A DNA stretch of 32,595 nucleotides from Candidatus Kapaibacterium sp. (GCA_004292595.1 RDXM01000121.1:1-32595), one strand, 5' to 3'. Positions 24,654 to 31,449 are shown, counted from the first letter of the stretch. Made by a program: numbers and translations. Notes: generated by a model not told the origin, from the sequence alone.

Positions 24654-24735
24654 CAACCAGACAGGGCTAAATATCAAATTCGCACAAATAGTAACAATGT
24701 GTTTAGTCCTGTCAATTTTTGTCAGTAAATCATGT

Positions 24736-25026
24736 ATGATACCATATCTCTATGGCTTGAAAAAGACCGTGAGCAAACCGCACCACAGCACGAAGGATGT
24801 ACAGGCGTATTTGTGTGCTTTGGCATTGCAAGATAGTGGGCGAGAGGCTGCTATCATAGAACGGCTTGAGAGCCACAGGAAAGCAGGGAAAATAAACGAG
24901 CGGACGTTTTACCGTCTCAAGGCTTCTCTGAGGTCTTACAGGTCAAATAAGAGCCTTACACAGCCAAACGAGCGGCTTGAGGAACTTGATAGGCACGTGA
25001 AGCGGGAAGTACAGTATTACCGATGA
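24736..25026 (+). CDS. Small basic hypothetical protein in the insert
   Basis: The frame gives 96 residues from the ATG at 24736; an upstream in-frame ATG (24697) adds a hydrophobic stretch and is also possible. The product is basic and helical: DVQAYLCALALQDSGREAAI, then ERLESHRKAGKINERTFYRLKASL and a Lys/Arg-rich tail. The helix pair with basic residues could bind nucleic acid, but no family is recognised. It lies in the insert within the nuclease gene and is followed directly by the four-unit repeat array. Confidence 0.45.
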   Translation: MIPYLYGLKKTVSKPHHSTKDVQAYLCALALQDSGREAAIIERLESHRKAGKINERTFYRLKASLRSYRSNKSLTQPNERLEELDRHVKREVQYYR

Positions 25027-25079
25027 ATGAGTATTTTTATTGGTATATGGTGGTTGTAGAAAATGAATTTTTAGTGTGG

Positions 25080-25216
25080 AAATTAGACAAATTAGACACA
25101 CCCTTTAAAGGGGAAATCTTACAAATCTTACACACCCTTTAAGGGGAGTAAATCGGACAAATCGGACACGCTCTTTATAGGGAAAATGGTACAAATGTTA
25201 CACGCTCTTTAAAGGG
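25080..25216. repeat. Four-unit tandem array with paired, co-varying 9-mers
   Basis: There are four units of 34-36 bp, starting at 25080, 25114, 25150 and 25184. Each begins with two adjacent 9-mers of the form AAATnnnAC, then a spacer AC(A/G)C and a palindromic CCCTTTAAAGGG-type core. The variable triplets differ between units but agree within a unit: TAG/TAG, CTT/CTT, CGG/CGG, and GGT/GTT with one mismatch. The first core (25101-25112) is a perfect 12-bp palindrome. Units 1-2 have ACACCC and units 3-4 have ACGCTC. The last core is followed by seven T (25217-25223). No coding frame crosses it. It is not CRISPR: there are no unique spacers of constant length. Confidence 0.8.
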
Positions 25217-25361
25217 TTTTTTTGATTCAATTTCAGTGCATGGATAGAACGGTATATTTGCTATATTTAAGCATACAGATGACAATTTGTTGCTAATTTG
25301 TTGCTTGAAAGTTACTGGATAGTCCAATAGCAAGTAAACACGCCGCTTTGAGCAAGATTTT
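25217..25361. other. Non-coding right part of the insert
   Basis: This stretch has no supported gene. Two TTGTTGCT copies occur at 25287 and 25298, as near the left end of the insert, and a TATATTTG match to the -7 consensus at 25253-25260 without a convincing upstream element. From about 25337 the frame of the nuclease C-terminal fragment is open (RRFEQDFVSLYTS). Confidence 0.4.
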
Positions 25362-25375
25362 GTAAGTTTGTACAC
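25362..25375. repeat. Right 14-bp direct repeat at the split nuclease gene
   Basis: This is an exact second copy of GTAAGTTTGTACAC (24237-24250). The distance between copies is 1125 bp. Confidence 0.72.
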
Positions 25376-25403
25376 CAGCAAATACAAAAATTTATCACTC
25401 GAC

Positions 25404-25432
25404 GAGGTACGCGCCATGATAAACACCGTAGA
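25404..25432. repeat. 29-bp repeat, copy 1 (inside the nuclease C-terminal fragment)
   Basis: The segment begins GAGGTACGCGCCATGAT and encodes EVRAMINTV. It matches 25612-25640 at 27 of 29 positions. Confidence 0.75.
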
Positions 25433-25611
25433 AATCTTTGACGACATCCACGAAAGCCTTGCTGTACAACAGTATGGAGATGAATTAGTCAATATTGCGA
25501 AAACAAAAAGTGCCTTAAAATTGCTGGATATTGGGCTTTCACCTCAGCAAATTTCTGACGCACTGGATGTGCCTTTGCAAACTGTGCTGAACATCCAGCG
25601 TGGCAAGCACT

Positions 25612-25640
25612 GAGGTACGCGCCATGATTAACACGGTAGA
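25612..25640. repeat. 29-bp repeat, copy 2 (after the nuclease fragment)
   Basis: It begins within the stop codon of the nuclease C-terminal fragment and again encodes EVRAMINTV in an open frame, so it is a remnant of yet another copy of the same gene end. It then changes into the inverted repeat at 25648. Confidence 0.75.
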
Positions 25641-25647
25641 CAGAATA

Positions 25648-25713
25648 CCCTTCGACAAGTTCAGGGGAAATACCGCATCAATCCTCATACTGAGTCCTGA
25701 AATTGTCGAAGGG
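25648..25713. repeat. Inverted repeat of the CCCTTCGACAAG type
   Basis: CCCTTCGACAAGTTCAGGG (25648-25666) and CCTGAAATTGTCGAAGGG (25696-25713) pair over 18 bp with one mismatch and a 29-nt loop. Repeats of this sequence type are known as dispersed intergenic palindromes in many bacteria. It lies 33 bp past the stop of the START-domain gene on the minus strand and may end its transcript. Confidence 0.7.
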
Positions 25714-25746
25714 TCGAAGCATTTTTCTACTATTATCGTTCATGTA

Positions 25747-26331
25747 TCAGGAATTCAACTTCTTTCTCAGTGCTTTGAACGTTTGGTACGGCATCTCATG
25801 AATTCTGGGATTGATGAGCCAAGGTGGAATATTTTGCGACGCTTCGGAATGAAAATAATACGTCATTTTGATAGCTCCATTTTCCGGTTCAAGCAAAATA
25901 TAACCACTTGCTTTTTTCAAGGAATACTCACATTGAACATGAGTATTCGTGCCGTTTATAGATACTTTCATCACGTTATCTTGAAGTTTCTCAAACACCA
26001 TTTGGTAATTCATACATTCGTTCGAGAAGGGCCAGGGATAATCCGTTTCCATGAAGAAGGATTGCTCATTTTCTGATTGCGCAAGTAGGCGTGTTGATGC
26101 GGTAAATGCGAACCATTCGGGGTATTTTTGCACATCTTTTAGTTTTTTGATAATCTCTGCTTCCGTCGTTTTTACCGACATAATGGCTTTGAAAGCATAG
26201 TATTCGCTATTGGAAACCTCACTAACAACAACTTTTATTCCGTCTTCGTCTTTTGCCAACTTCCATGTTTGCTGGGCTGTGAGCTTTTCTATGCTCAGGA
26301 GCGCGAGAAAAATCAGAATGAATGTTTTCAT
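25747..26331 (-). CDS. Secreted START/SRPBCC-domain protein
   Basis: The product is 194 residues with a signal peptide (MKTFILIFLALLSIEKLTAQ). The mature part fits a START-type lipid-binding fold: WKLAKDEDGIKVVVSEV, then YYAFKAIMSV, a helix with LKDVQKYPEWF, the strand block FFMETDYPWPFSNECMNYQMVFE, INGTNTHVQCEYSL, YILLEPENGAIKMTYYFHSEASQNIPPWLIN and a C-terminal helix (MPYQTFKALRKKL). Such proteins bind hydrophobic ligands, here likely in the periplasm; the ligand is unknown. It lies 12 bp after the membrane protein gene and is the last gene of a three-gene minus-strand group headed by a Crp/Fnr regulator. Confidence 0.85.
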   Translation of the reverse strand: MKTFILIFLALLSIEKLTAQQTWKLAKDEDGIKVVVSEVSNSEYYAFKAIMSVKTTEAEIIKKLKDVQKYPEWFAFTASTRLLAQSENEQSFFMETDYPWPFSNECMNYQMVFEKLQDNVMKVSINGTNTHVQCEYSLKKASGYILLEPENGAIKMTYYFHSEASQNIPPWLINPRIHEMPYQTFKALRKKLNS

Positions 26332-26343
26332 ACAATGTGGTGT

Positions 26344-26754
26344 TTAGATGATGGCTTTTTTGCTGGTGAATAATTTGTAAAAATAATACGCAAAAAAGGC
26401 GCAGAAGATAAAATCACCGACGACGATGATGAGTATTTTTGAGTTCGCAAGCCCCGAAAAATAGAGTTGCAATTCAGCTATGGCAAACGATAATTTTCCG
26501 ACTCCGCCAATAAGTGCCACGCCTGTATGTTTGACCGGGTTATACGCCACTAACAAATATCCGAAAAAGAACATGAACGTTGTTCCCCACGCGCCTTTGT
26601 ACACCTCATAAAACAAAGGGTCGTTCAGTGGTCTGTTAAATATTCCTTGAAACGTATATTCGGTATTAAAATACCCAAACCCCGCGCCGATAAGGTTCCA
26701 TGCGGCTGCTACGATAAACAACCAGGTGAAAAAAGGAAATTCTGTGTTTCGCAT
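26344..26754 (-). CDS. Four-helix integral membrane protein of unknown function
   Basis: The product is 136 residues from the ATG at 26754 (a TTG at 26781 would add nine residues). Four hydrophobic helices are visible: FFTWLFIVAAAWNLIGAGFGYF, GTTFMFFFGYLLVAY, VALIGGVGKLSFAIAELQLYF and ILIIVVGDFIFCAFFAYYFY. A conserved-looking loop with NRPLNDPLFYEVYKGAWG joins the first two. The fold resembles small bacterial inner-membrane proteins of no known activity. It is between the Crp/Fnr and START genes, 12 bp from the latter, so the two are probably translated from one message. Confidence 0.72.
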   Translation of the reverse strand: MRNTEFPFFTWLFIVAAAWNLIGAGFGYFNTEYTFQGIFNRPLNDPLFYEVYKGAWGTTFMFFFGYLLVAYNPVKHTGVALIGGVGKLSFAIAELQLYFSGLANSKILIIVVGDFIFCAFFAYYFYKLFTSKKAII

Positions 26755-26846
26755 TTTGACTCTCGTTTTGAAATTGAACAATATTGATTACCAATACTGC
26801 AAAACTACAGCCTGTTCACGAGAATTTCATTTACATAGGTAAAGAT

Positions 26847-27434
26847 TTACTTTTTCCGACTCATTTTGTTTCGGATGCGGCTCAGTTGCGTTGCGCTGAT
26901 GCCGAGATAGGATGCGATATGATATTGAGGAATAAGCTCTTCGACCCCTTTGAATTCTTCACGAAAAATGACATACCGCTCTTCCGCCTGCAAAATTGCT
27001 ATTTCAAGTTCGCGCTTCTCTTTTAGCACAAAAAAGTGTTCCGCAATTTTTCGCCGAAGTCTTTCAATTTCAATATTATTTTCAGACAATTTTTCAATGA
27101 TAGAGAAGGGGATTGTGAGGACAATGCAGTCCGTGAGGTCTTGCTGGGGCAAGTGATTTGGCTGCCCCGTGATGAGCGAAACATACGAACCGATGATGTT
27201 TGGAGCAGCAAAGAGGTTTTTGTTGTACTCTTTGCCTTCATTGGTCAAGTAAAATGAGCGCACTATTCCTTGCACAAGTATTCCCACCTCGCGAGACACT
27301 TCGCCATCTTGCACAAAAAACTCGTGCTTTTTAAGCACTCTTTCCGTCGTATGCGATAAGAGCAGGGACATGGTTTCTGGGCGCAAATTGCCGATACTCT
27401 TGAAAAATGATTCTATGTTGCTAATGTTGCTCAT
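26847..27434 (-). CDS. Crp/Fnr-family transcriptional regulator
   Basis: The product is 195 residues. The N-terminal part is a cyclic-nucleotide-binding-like beta roll (RVLKKHEFFVQDGEVSREVGILVQGIVRSFYL, then NIIGSYVSLITGQP). A long dimerisation helix follows (IEIERLRRKIAEHFFVLKEKRELEIAIL), then a C-terminal helix-turn-helix (LIPQYHIASYLGISATQLSRIRNKM). The canonical R-S effector motif of E. coli CRP is absent, as in many Bacteroidota members, so the ligand is unknown. It heads a minus-strand group with a membrane protein and a START-domain protein, which it may control. A candidate promoter precedes it. Confidence 0.9.
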   Translation of the reverse strand: MSNISNIESFFKSIGNLRPETMSLLLSHTTERVLKKHEFFVQDGEVSREVGILVQGIVRSFYLTNEGKEYNKNLFAAPNIIGSYVSLITGQPNHLPQQDLTDCIVLTIPFSIIEKLSENNIEIERLRRKIAEHFFVLKEKRELEIAILQAEERYVIFREEFKGVEELIPQYHIASYLGISATQLSRIRNKMSRKK

Positions 27435-27459
27435 CGTGTCGGGCTTGTTTTTTGGCGAA

Positions 27460-27485
27460 ATTATAGCTCAATAGAGTTCTTTCAA
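27460..27485 (-). promoter_or_regulatory. Weak candidate promoter of the Crp/Fnr gene
   Basis: On the minus strand TTGAAA (27485-27480) precedes TATAAT (27465-27460, followed by TTCG) at 14 nt, or 17 nt counted from TTG to TATAAT. The second element also resembles TAnnTTTG. The spacing is non-standard for sigma-70 but acceptable for the Bacteroidota type. Confidence 0.3.
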
Positions 27486-27568
27486 TAAATATACGAAAGT
27501 TTATCCTACCATTTGCGCTGCATCGCGTCCATTCATGGGGTTTCGCTTGAGTAAATTCCTTCGTGTAT

Positions 27569-27811
27569 TCAAAAGCAAATTCGCCAGCCAAGATCGCTTA
27601 AAAACCGCGCTACTGCTTCGATTTCCGCATCTTCAAACGCGCACAGCAGGATAAATCCGCCGCGTGGATGTGCAGAAATAGGCGCGTCAATCGTTAGTTT
27701 TGGAAAAGCCTGATTAAGCTGCAACGTAAGGTTTTGTGCGCTTTCTAACTCGTCGCTTGTGCTTTCGTGAATAATGCGGAGATAGCGTTTCTTATTCAAT
27801 GCTAATTCCAA
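27569..27811 (-). CDS. Small hypothetical protein, translationally coupled
   Basis: The product is 80 residues from the TTG at 27811, chosen because AAAGGAG lies five nt upstream and because the overlap with the preceding gene is then only 20 bp. The frame also has an open extension to 27850 that begins with another TTG. The sequence has an alternating beta-alpha look: NKKRYLRIIHES, NLTLQLNQAFPKLTIDAPISAHPRGG and ILLCAFEDAEIEAVARFLSDLGW. I do not recognise it; it resembles small ferredoxin-like folds. It is the last gene of the LRR operon. Confidence 0.6.
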   Translation of the reverse strand: MELALNKKRYLRIIHESTSDELESAQNLTLQLNQAFPKLTIDAPISAHPRGGFILLCAFEDAEIEAVARFLSDLGWRICF

Positions 27812-28175
27812 AACAACTCCTTTCAGAATCAACGATGCGCAGCATGGCAAGCGCGTTTCCTACGCGCACTAGAATTGCTGCTGCTTGCTGTTCATCAAAA
27901 CCTATTTGTGCGACAATGTGGTGATGCTGTGTTTGGATGATTTCCAGTTCTGTCCTCAGTTTATCCAGTTCTTCGTCAAAGGCGTAAATGTTCGTGGTTT
28001 TGAGTGAAGCGAGCATCGTGCAGCCAAGGTTGCGGATAACATCATGCCCCCAGACCGCATACCGCCACGATTCCATGCCGAAAAGATTTGTCCGTGGTGC
28101 TGGTAAGCGGTCTTCCAGTGTTTGGGTGTTGATGACGCTGGTTTCTTTGGGAATGATGCTGATAATGAGGGTCAT
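27792..28175 (-). CDS. Hypothetical protein overlapping the LRR gene (ATGA)
   Basis: The product is 127 residues. Its ATG overlaps the stop of the LRR gene by four bases, so it is translationally coupled. The first 60 residues are of mixed composition; a heptad-like helix follows (FDEELDKLRTELEIIQTQHHHIV), then a region AQIGFDEQQAAAILVRVGNALAML. No family is recognised and no signal peptide is present. It sits between the LRR gene and a further small overlapping gene, suggesting the three products work together. Confidence 0.65.
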   Translation of the reverse strand: MTLIISIIPKETSVINTQTLEDRLPAPRTNLFGMESWRYAVWGHDVIRNLGCTMLASLKTTNIYAFDEELDKLRTELEIIQTQHHHIVAQIGFDEQQAAAILVRVGNALAMLRIVDSERSCFGISIE

Positions 28176-29371
28176 AACTCGCTTCCCGCCAAATATTCCC
28201 GCACTTCATTCAAACAATTCCGCCAATATTGACCATTTTCCATCAAATACTCTTTTGCAATCGGAACGTGCGGATTACTCGCAAGCCAGATGCTGGTTAA
28301 ACTTGGTACATCCCGCACAAAATCGAGGTTTGTGAGGTAATTGCAAATAAAATCCAAATGCTTCAATCGCTCGCAATCGCTACATTCCACCTCCGAAATA
28401 CCGTTGCCGTGAAACTGACCTTGTTCCAAGCGCGGTAAATTTCGCAAACTGAGGCGTTGAATCTGACCTTTGTGCGCAAAAATAATGCGAAGTAACGGCA
28501 AATCAGCAAGTTCTAAATGCTTGATGGAGTTCGATTCTATGCGGAGTTCGGTCAGATTGGGGAATATCTGGTAGGGAAAATACTCCATCGGATTATTCGA
28601 CAAACTTAGCATTTGAATCTTTGAAACACGGCTCAACGTCAAGTGTGTGAGGGCATTACTGCCTGCATGAAGCACACCAAGCGACGGCAAATCTTCCAAG
28701 AATAAACGCGAAAGGGCATTCTGGGAAACATCTAACCAATGAAGTGATGGTAAATCACGGAATGATGCCGACTCCAGACGACCTTTTGTCAATTCCAAAT
28801 GCTCCAAACGCGGCAAATCCGTTAGCGACAACGTAAGCATTTCTGCGCCTTTGAGCCTGAAGTTGTTGAGCAAGGGAAGATTTTTGAGTGTGAGTTTGCG
28901 AATCGGATTCTCCTCGAAATACGCCGTTTGCAAGCGGGGAAGGCGCTTCAAATCTAGCTTCATGAGCGCATTATTGTTGGCGTTTATAACGCGCAAATAC
29001 GGTACATCCTTCAGAATCAACTCTTCTATCTCATTTTCTTCACATTCTACATCGAGAAGGTTCGGGAAGTCTCTCAAATCCAAGCGTTTGAGCTGATTGC
29101 CGTCAAGTTCAAGTCTGACAAGTTTGGGTAGGTTTCTGAGTGTTATTGTTTTCAGATTACTAGAACTCAGGTCGATCCGGACGAGGTTCGGCAAATTCTC
29201 AATCGTCGCTGATTCAATGTCTTGATACGAAAGCTCAATATTCTCCAAATGCTGTACATCCTTCACAACAATATGTTTTTCATGTAAGGTATGAGGCTCT
29301 GCAACAAGGAGTGTACTTGCAGTTTCGATGCAGTTTTGGAGGAGTGTTTTGAATGAATGTGGTGTTTCCAT
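28172..29371 (-). CDS. Leucine-rich-repeat protein (21-residue type)
   Basis: The product is 399 residues without a signal peptide. It carries about fifteen LRRs of about 21 residues with a L.L.NLP.L..L.L..N.L pattern: LKTITLRNLPKLVRLELDGN, LKRLDLRDFPNLLDVECEEN, LMKLDLKRLPRLQTAYFEEN, RLFLEDLPSLGVLHAGSN and IKHLELADLPLLRII. This is a different LRR type from the 22-residue SDS22-like genes at 10345 and 13122. The C-terminal cap ends in WRNCLNEVREYL. It is likely cytoplasmic and protein-binding. It lies 63 bp after a second LRR gene of the same type, and its stop overlaps the next gene. Confidence 0.85.
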   Translation of the reverse strand: METPHSFKTLLQNCIETASTLLVAEPHTLHEKHIVVKDVQHLENIELSYQDIESATIENLPNLVRIDLSSSNLKTITLRNLPKLVRLELDGNQLKRLDLRDFPNLLDVECEENEIEELILKDVPYLRVINANNNALMKLDLKRLPRLQTAYFEENPIRKLTLKNLPLLNNFRLKGAEMLTLSLTDLPRLEHLELTKGRLESASFRDLPSLHWLDVSQNALSRLFLEDLPSLGVLHAGSNALTHLTLSRVSKIQMLSLSNNPMEYFPYQIFPNLTELRIESNSIKHLELADLPLLRIIFAHKGQIQRLSLRNLPRLEQGQFHGNGISEVECSDCERLKHLDFICNYLTNLDFVRDVPSLTSIWLASNPHVPIAKEYLMENGQYWRNCLNEVREYLAGSEL

Positions 29372-29434
29372 TGTCGCAAAGTAAGTGTGGATGACGAGGT
29401 TTTATGGGCTGTTCAACTCAAAGGAAAACATTTC

Positions 29435-30127
29435 TTACAATAAATTTTCGTGCTGAAAAAGATTCTGAAGCGACGGTACATCCTCAATCACAAGGCTTTG
29501 CAAGCGATTGCGCCGAACGTTCAGGGTGTACAATCTTGGAAAATCGCGTAAATGCAAGTGTTCAAGACGGTTCACACTCAGGTCAAGATGGAGAAGGCTC
29601 GGCAAGCCGCTTAATTCCACGCTTTGCAGCTTGTTTATGGAAACATTCACCGTTTCCAATGATGGCAATTCTTTCAAGGTGAGATGGCGCAAGGCATTCA
29701 GGGAACAACTCAGCGTTTTCAGGCTTGGAAGGTTTTCTAAACGCACATTTTCAAGGTCGTTTCGGTAGCAGTTCAGGAACTCCAAACGAGGTAGATTGCG
29801 GAGTTCAAGCTCGCGTAAAAAATTCCGCTCCAGATTCAGATATTCCACATTCTGCATGGAATGAAGTGCAATCGTTTCCAACCAATTCCCACGCAAATCC
29901 AAGTGTTTCAGCCTTTTTAGTGTTGCAATTTTGGGCGAAAGAATTTTCAGCATATTGCCATATCGCCACTCTTCATCAAGCAGTTCCTGCGAACGGTCGT
30001 TCTCCTCATTGAACCTGTCGCCCATGACAAGCCGCTCCACATCTGGGTTCTGCGTAAAGACCCAATCGGGTATTTCTTCCAAGCGTTGAAAGGAAAGGTC
30101 GAGGGTTGTTGAGTTCTCGTTGTGCAT
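29435..30127 (-). CDS. Leucine-rich-repeat protein, paralogue of the following gene
   Basis: The product is 230 residues from the ATG at 30127; a longer frame to 30223 overlaps the divergent lipoprotein gene. The N-terminal part reads TTLDLSFQRLEEIPDWVF with an acidic insert (GDRFNEENDRSQELLDEEW). Repeats of the same 21-residue type follow: LKHLDLRGNWLETI, VEYLNLERNFLRELELRNLP, LEFLNCYRNDLENVRLENLP, LKTLSCSLNALRHLTLKELP and LLHLDLSVNRLEHLHLRDFP. The last repeat stops abruptly (FQHENLL) without a cap. It shares repeat type and likely origin with the gene at 28172, 63 bp downstream. No signal peptide is present. Confidence 0.82.
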   Translation of the reverse strand: MHNENSTTLDLSFQRLEEIPDWVFTQNPDVERLVMGDRFNEENDRSQELLDEEWRYGNMLKILSPKIATLKRLKHLDLRGNWLETIALHSMQNVEYLNLERNFLRELELRNLPRLEFLNCYRNDLENVRLENLPSLKTLSCSLNALRHLTLKELPSLETVNVSINKLQSVELSGLPSLLHLDLSVNRLEHLHLRDFPRLYTLNVRRNRLQSLVIEDVPSLQNLFQHENLL

Positions 30128-30212
30128 TTTGGTTATTTTGTGACTTTTTTTTGCGATGTGTCTCTTACTGAATATCAAGCCTATTTTTTTAACCCAAATC
30201 TCTGGAGGAACT

Positions 30213-30713
30213 ATGATTCCCACTCGTTTTGCTCACTGGAACATCTCACAAAAAAGCCTAGCTTTTGCGAGTGTTGTTCTGCTTTTTCTTGGCGCGTTGG
30301 CGTGCGATCCGCCCGTTAATCCTAATCCCGACCCACCTCCGGTGGAAATTCCGCGCAATGCCGAACCACCGAACCCATCGGGAACAGGCTGGCTCGTCTG
30401 GAGCCATGATAGTACCATGTTTCGCGGGACATTGACCGGGTTTACGATTCTGCGGAATACGATTTCGTTCAATATCACCGGGATAAATCCTGATGGTTGC
30501 GTTCCGCAAACAACGTTCACACACGCGCTCAACGGCAATGTTTTCGCCGTGAAAGCATTTTACAAACGGAATGATACCTTGCGCGTTTGTACGCAAGCAA
30601 CCATGCCGTTTACCTTGCGAGTGTTTTTGACAGCAAGCACTGGCACATATCGCGTCGTTCTGCGTCCAACGCCGCTTTCACGGGCATTCGATACCACCGT
30701 AACTGTTCCGTAA
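30213..30713 (+). CDS. Putative lipoprotein of unknown function
   Basis: The product is 166 residues from the ATG at 30213, supported by a strong Shine-Dalgarno GGAGG five nt upstream, which is unusual for the window. The N-terminus has a hydrophobic helix ending LGALAC, a plausible lipobox with Cys31, followed by a Pro-rich spacer (DPPVNPNPDPPPVEIPRNAEPP). The mature domain is beta-rich (GWLVWSHDSTMFRGTLTGF, then ISFNITGINPDGCVPQTTF and a C-terminal strand series ending TVTVP), possibly an Ig-like sandwich. It should be anchored in the outer membrane or its periplasmic face. The function is unknown. A terminator hairpin follows at 30802. Confidence 0.7.
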   Translation: MIPTRFAHWNISQKSLAFASVVLLFLGALACDPPVNPNPDPPPVEIPRNAEPPNPSGTGWLVWSHDSTMFRGTLTGFTILRNTISFNITGINPDGCVPQTTFTHALNGNVFAVKAFYKRNDTLRVCTQATMPFTLRVFLTASTGTYRVVLRPTPLSRAFDTTVTVP

Positions 30714-30801
30714 AGCGATTTTTCGATGATATTGGTCGTATTTTGATAGTATTTTTCTAGTCGAAGTATTTTGGGTTACAGGGCATCGAACAAGGCTTGA
30801 G

Positions 30802-30850
30802 ATAGAGTTTTCATGCGGGATTTCAGCGATTTCCCAAAAGAAAACTCTAT
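30802..30850. terminator. Bidirectional-looking terminator hairpin
   Basis: ATAGAGTTTTC (30802-30812) pairs with GAAAACTCTAT (30840-30850), 11 bp with a 27-nt loop that has an inner GGGA/TCCC pairing. A T-run follows on the plus strand. It lies between convergent genes: the lipoprotein (plus) and the TPR-like gene (minus), whose stop is 20 bp away. Confidence 0.8.
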
Positions 30851-30869
30851 TTTTTTATGCTCATTTTTT

Positions 30870-31181
30870 CTATGCCCCATTCCACCAATCTGGCACAAAA
30901 CCTGACGTTTCGAGCAATGAAGCATTCTCCGACATTGCAAAATACACCGCCGCATACTCCAAATTTCCCATCGCTTTGTGCGCACCTGCTAGACCGCGCA
31001 AACACTCGTTTTCTCGCTCTTCGTACACATCTTCCAGCACAGAATACGCGATAATTGCTTCTGTGAAATTTCCAGAGCGCATTAAATCGTGCGCGGTGGC
31101 AAATGCTTCTTCTTCGGTGCAGCATGAAATCTGTCGTTCCCATTCGTGGCGAATAGTCGTTGCGTGATGTTCCATATACAT
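30870..31181 (-). CDS. Small TPR-like protein
   Basis: The product is 103 residues from the ATG at 31181 (an ATG two codons later is also possible); a longer frame to 31331 adds basic sequence with no signal and is rejected. Two TPR-like helix pairs are visible: EEAFATAHDLMRSGNFTEAI with IAYSVLEDVYEE, and CLRGLAGAHKAMGNLEYAAVYF with AMSENASLLE. It ends FVPDWWNGA. TPRs mediate protein contact; no partner is known. It is a single gene, convergent with the lipoprotein gene and divergent from the YARHG gene. Confidence 0.65.
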   Translation of the reverse strand: MYMEHHATTIRHEWERQISCCTEEEAFATAHDLMRSGNFTEAIIAYSVLEDVYEERENECLRGLAGAHKAMGNLEYAAVYFAMSENASLLETSGFVPDWWNGA

Positions 31182-31449
31182 TTCTTCATAGTTTTTGCGT
31201 GATTTTGACCGAGAGCCAAAGTATCGTTTATTGAATTTTACACGAAAAAGTAGCGGGATTTTTCGCAAAAAGCAAACAAAAACTTTCCCTTCAACGCAAG
31301 TATTCATCGGGGATTGGAGAGATTTTCGCACTTATTCGAGAAAGCATTGCAGATAAAAGGAAAAGTGCCTCGCCCATTAAAGAAAAGTTTTTTTCAATAT
31401 TTTTTGCTGTAAGTTCACATTCACAGAAACAACTATTCATGCGCTTTGC
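31182..31449. other. Divergent intergenic region
   Basis: These 268 bp separate the TPR-like gene and the YARHG gene. A GCACTTATTCG at 31328-31338 matches the LytTR-type consensus closely, but the two following 21-bp-phased positions (31349, 31370) match poorly, and the nearest TATTTT (31398) is at another spacing. No other structure is seen. Confidence 0.4.

Larger units (their letters stand above)
25362..25613 (+). pseudogene. DUF2887/Rpn-type nuclease, 3' part of the split gene
   Basis: The frame has no plausible start (only a TTG at 25368). It reads VSLYTSKYKNLSLDEVRAMI, then DDIHESLAVQQYGDELV and a C-terminal helix-turn-helix-like region (LLDIGLSPQQISDALDVPL, then TVLNIQ). It starts with the same VSLYTS that ends the homologous part of the upstream nuclease fragment, and upstream residues RRFEQDF parallel MFRDLF there. 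This is the expected C-terminal domain of that nuclease family. The two parts together would give a protein of about 280 residues, normal for DUF2887. It could alternatively be the remnant of a second copy that lost its 5' part. Confidence 0.72.

Noticed and set aside
25080-25216. Four-unit array read as a short CRISPR array
   Set aside because: Units are contiguous with internal direct repeats and palindromes; there are no unique spacers of constant length and no cas genes.
25600-26076. 158-codon plus-strand frame over the START gene
   Set aside because: Apart from the 29-bp EVRAMINTV remnant it is the antisense of the START-domain gene and the inverted repeat.
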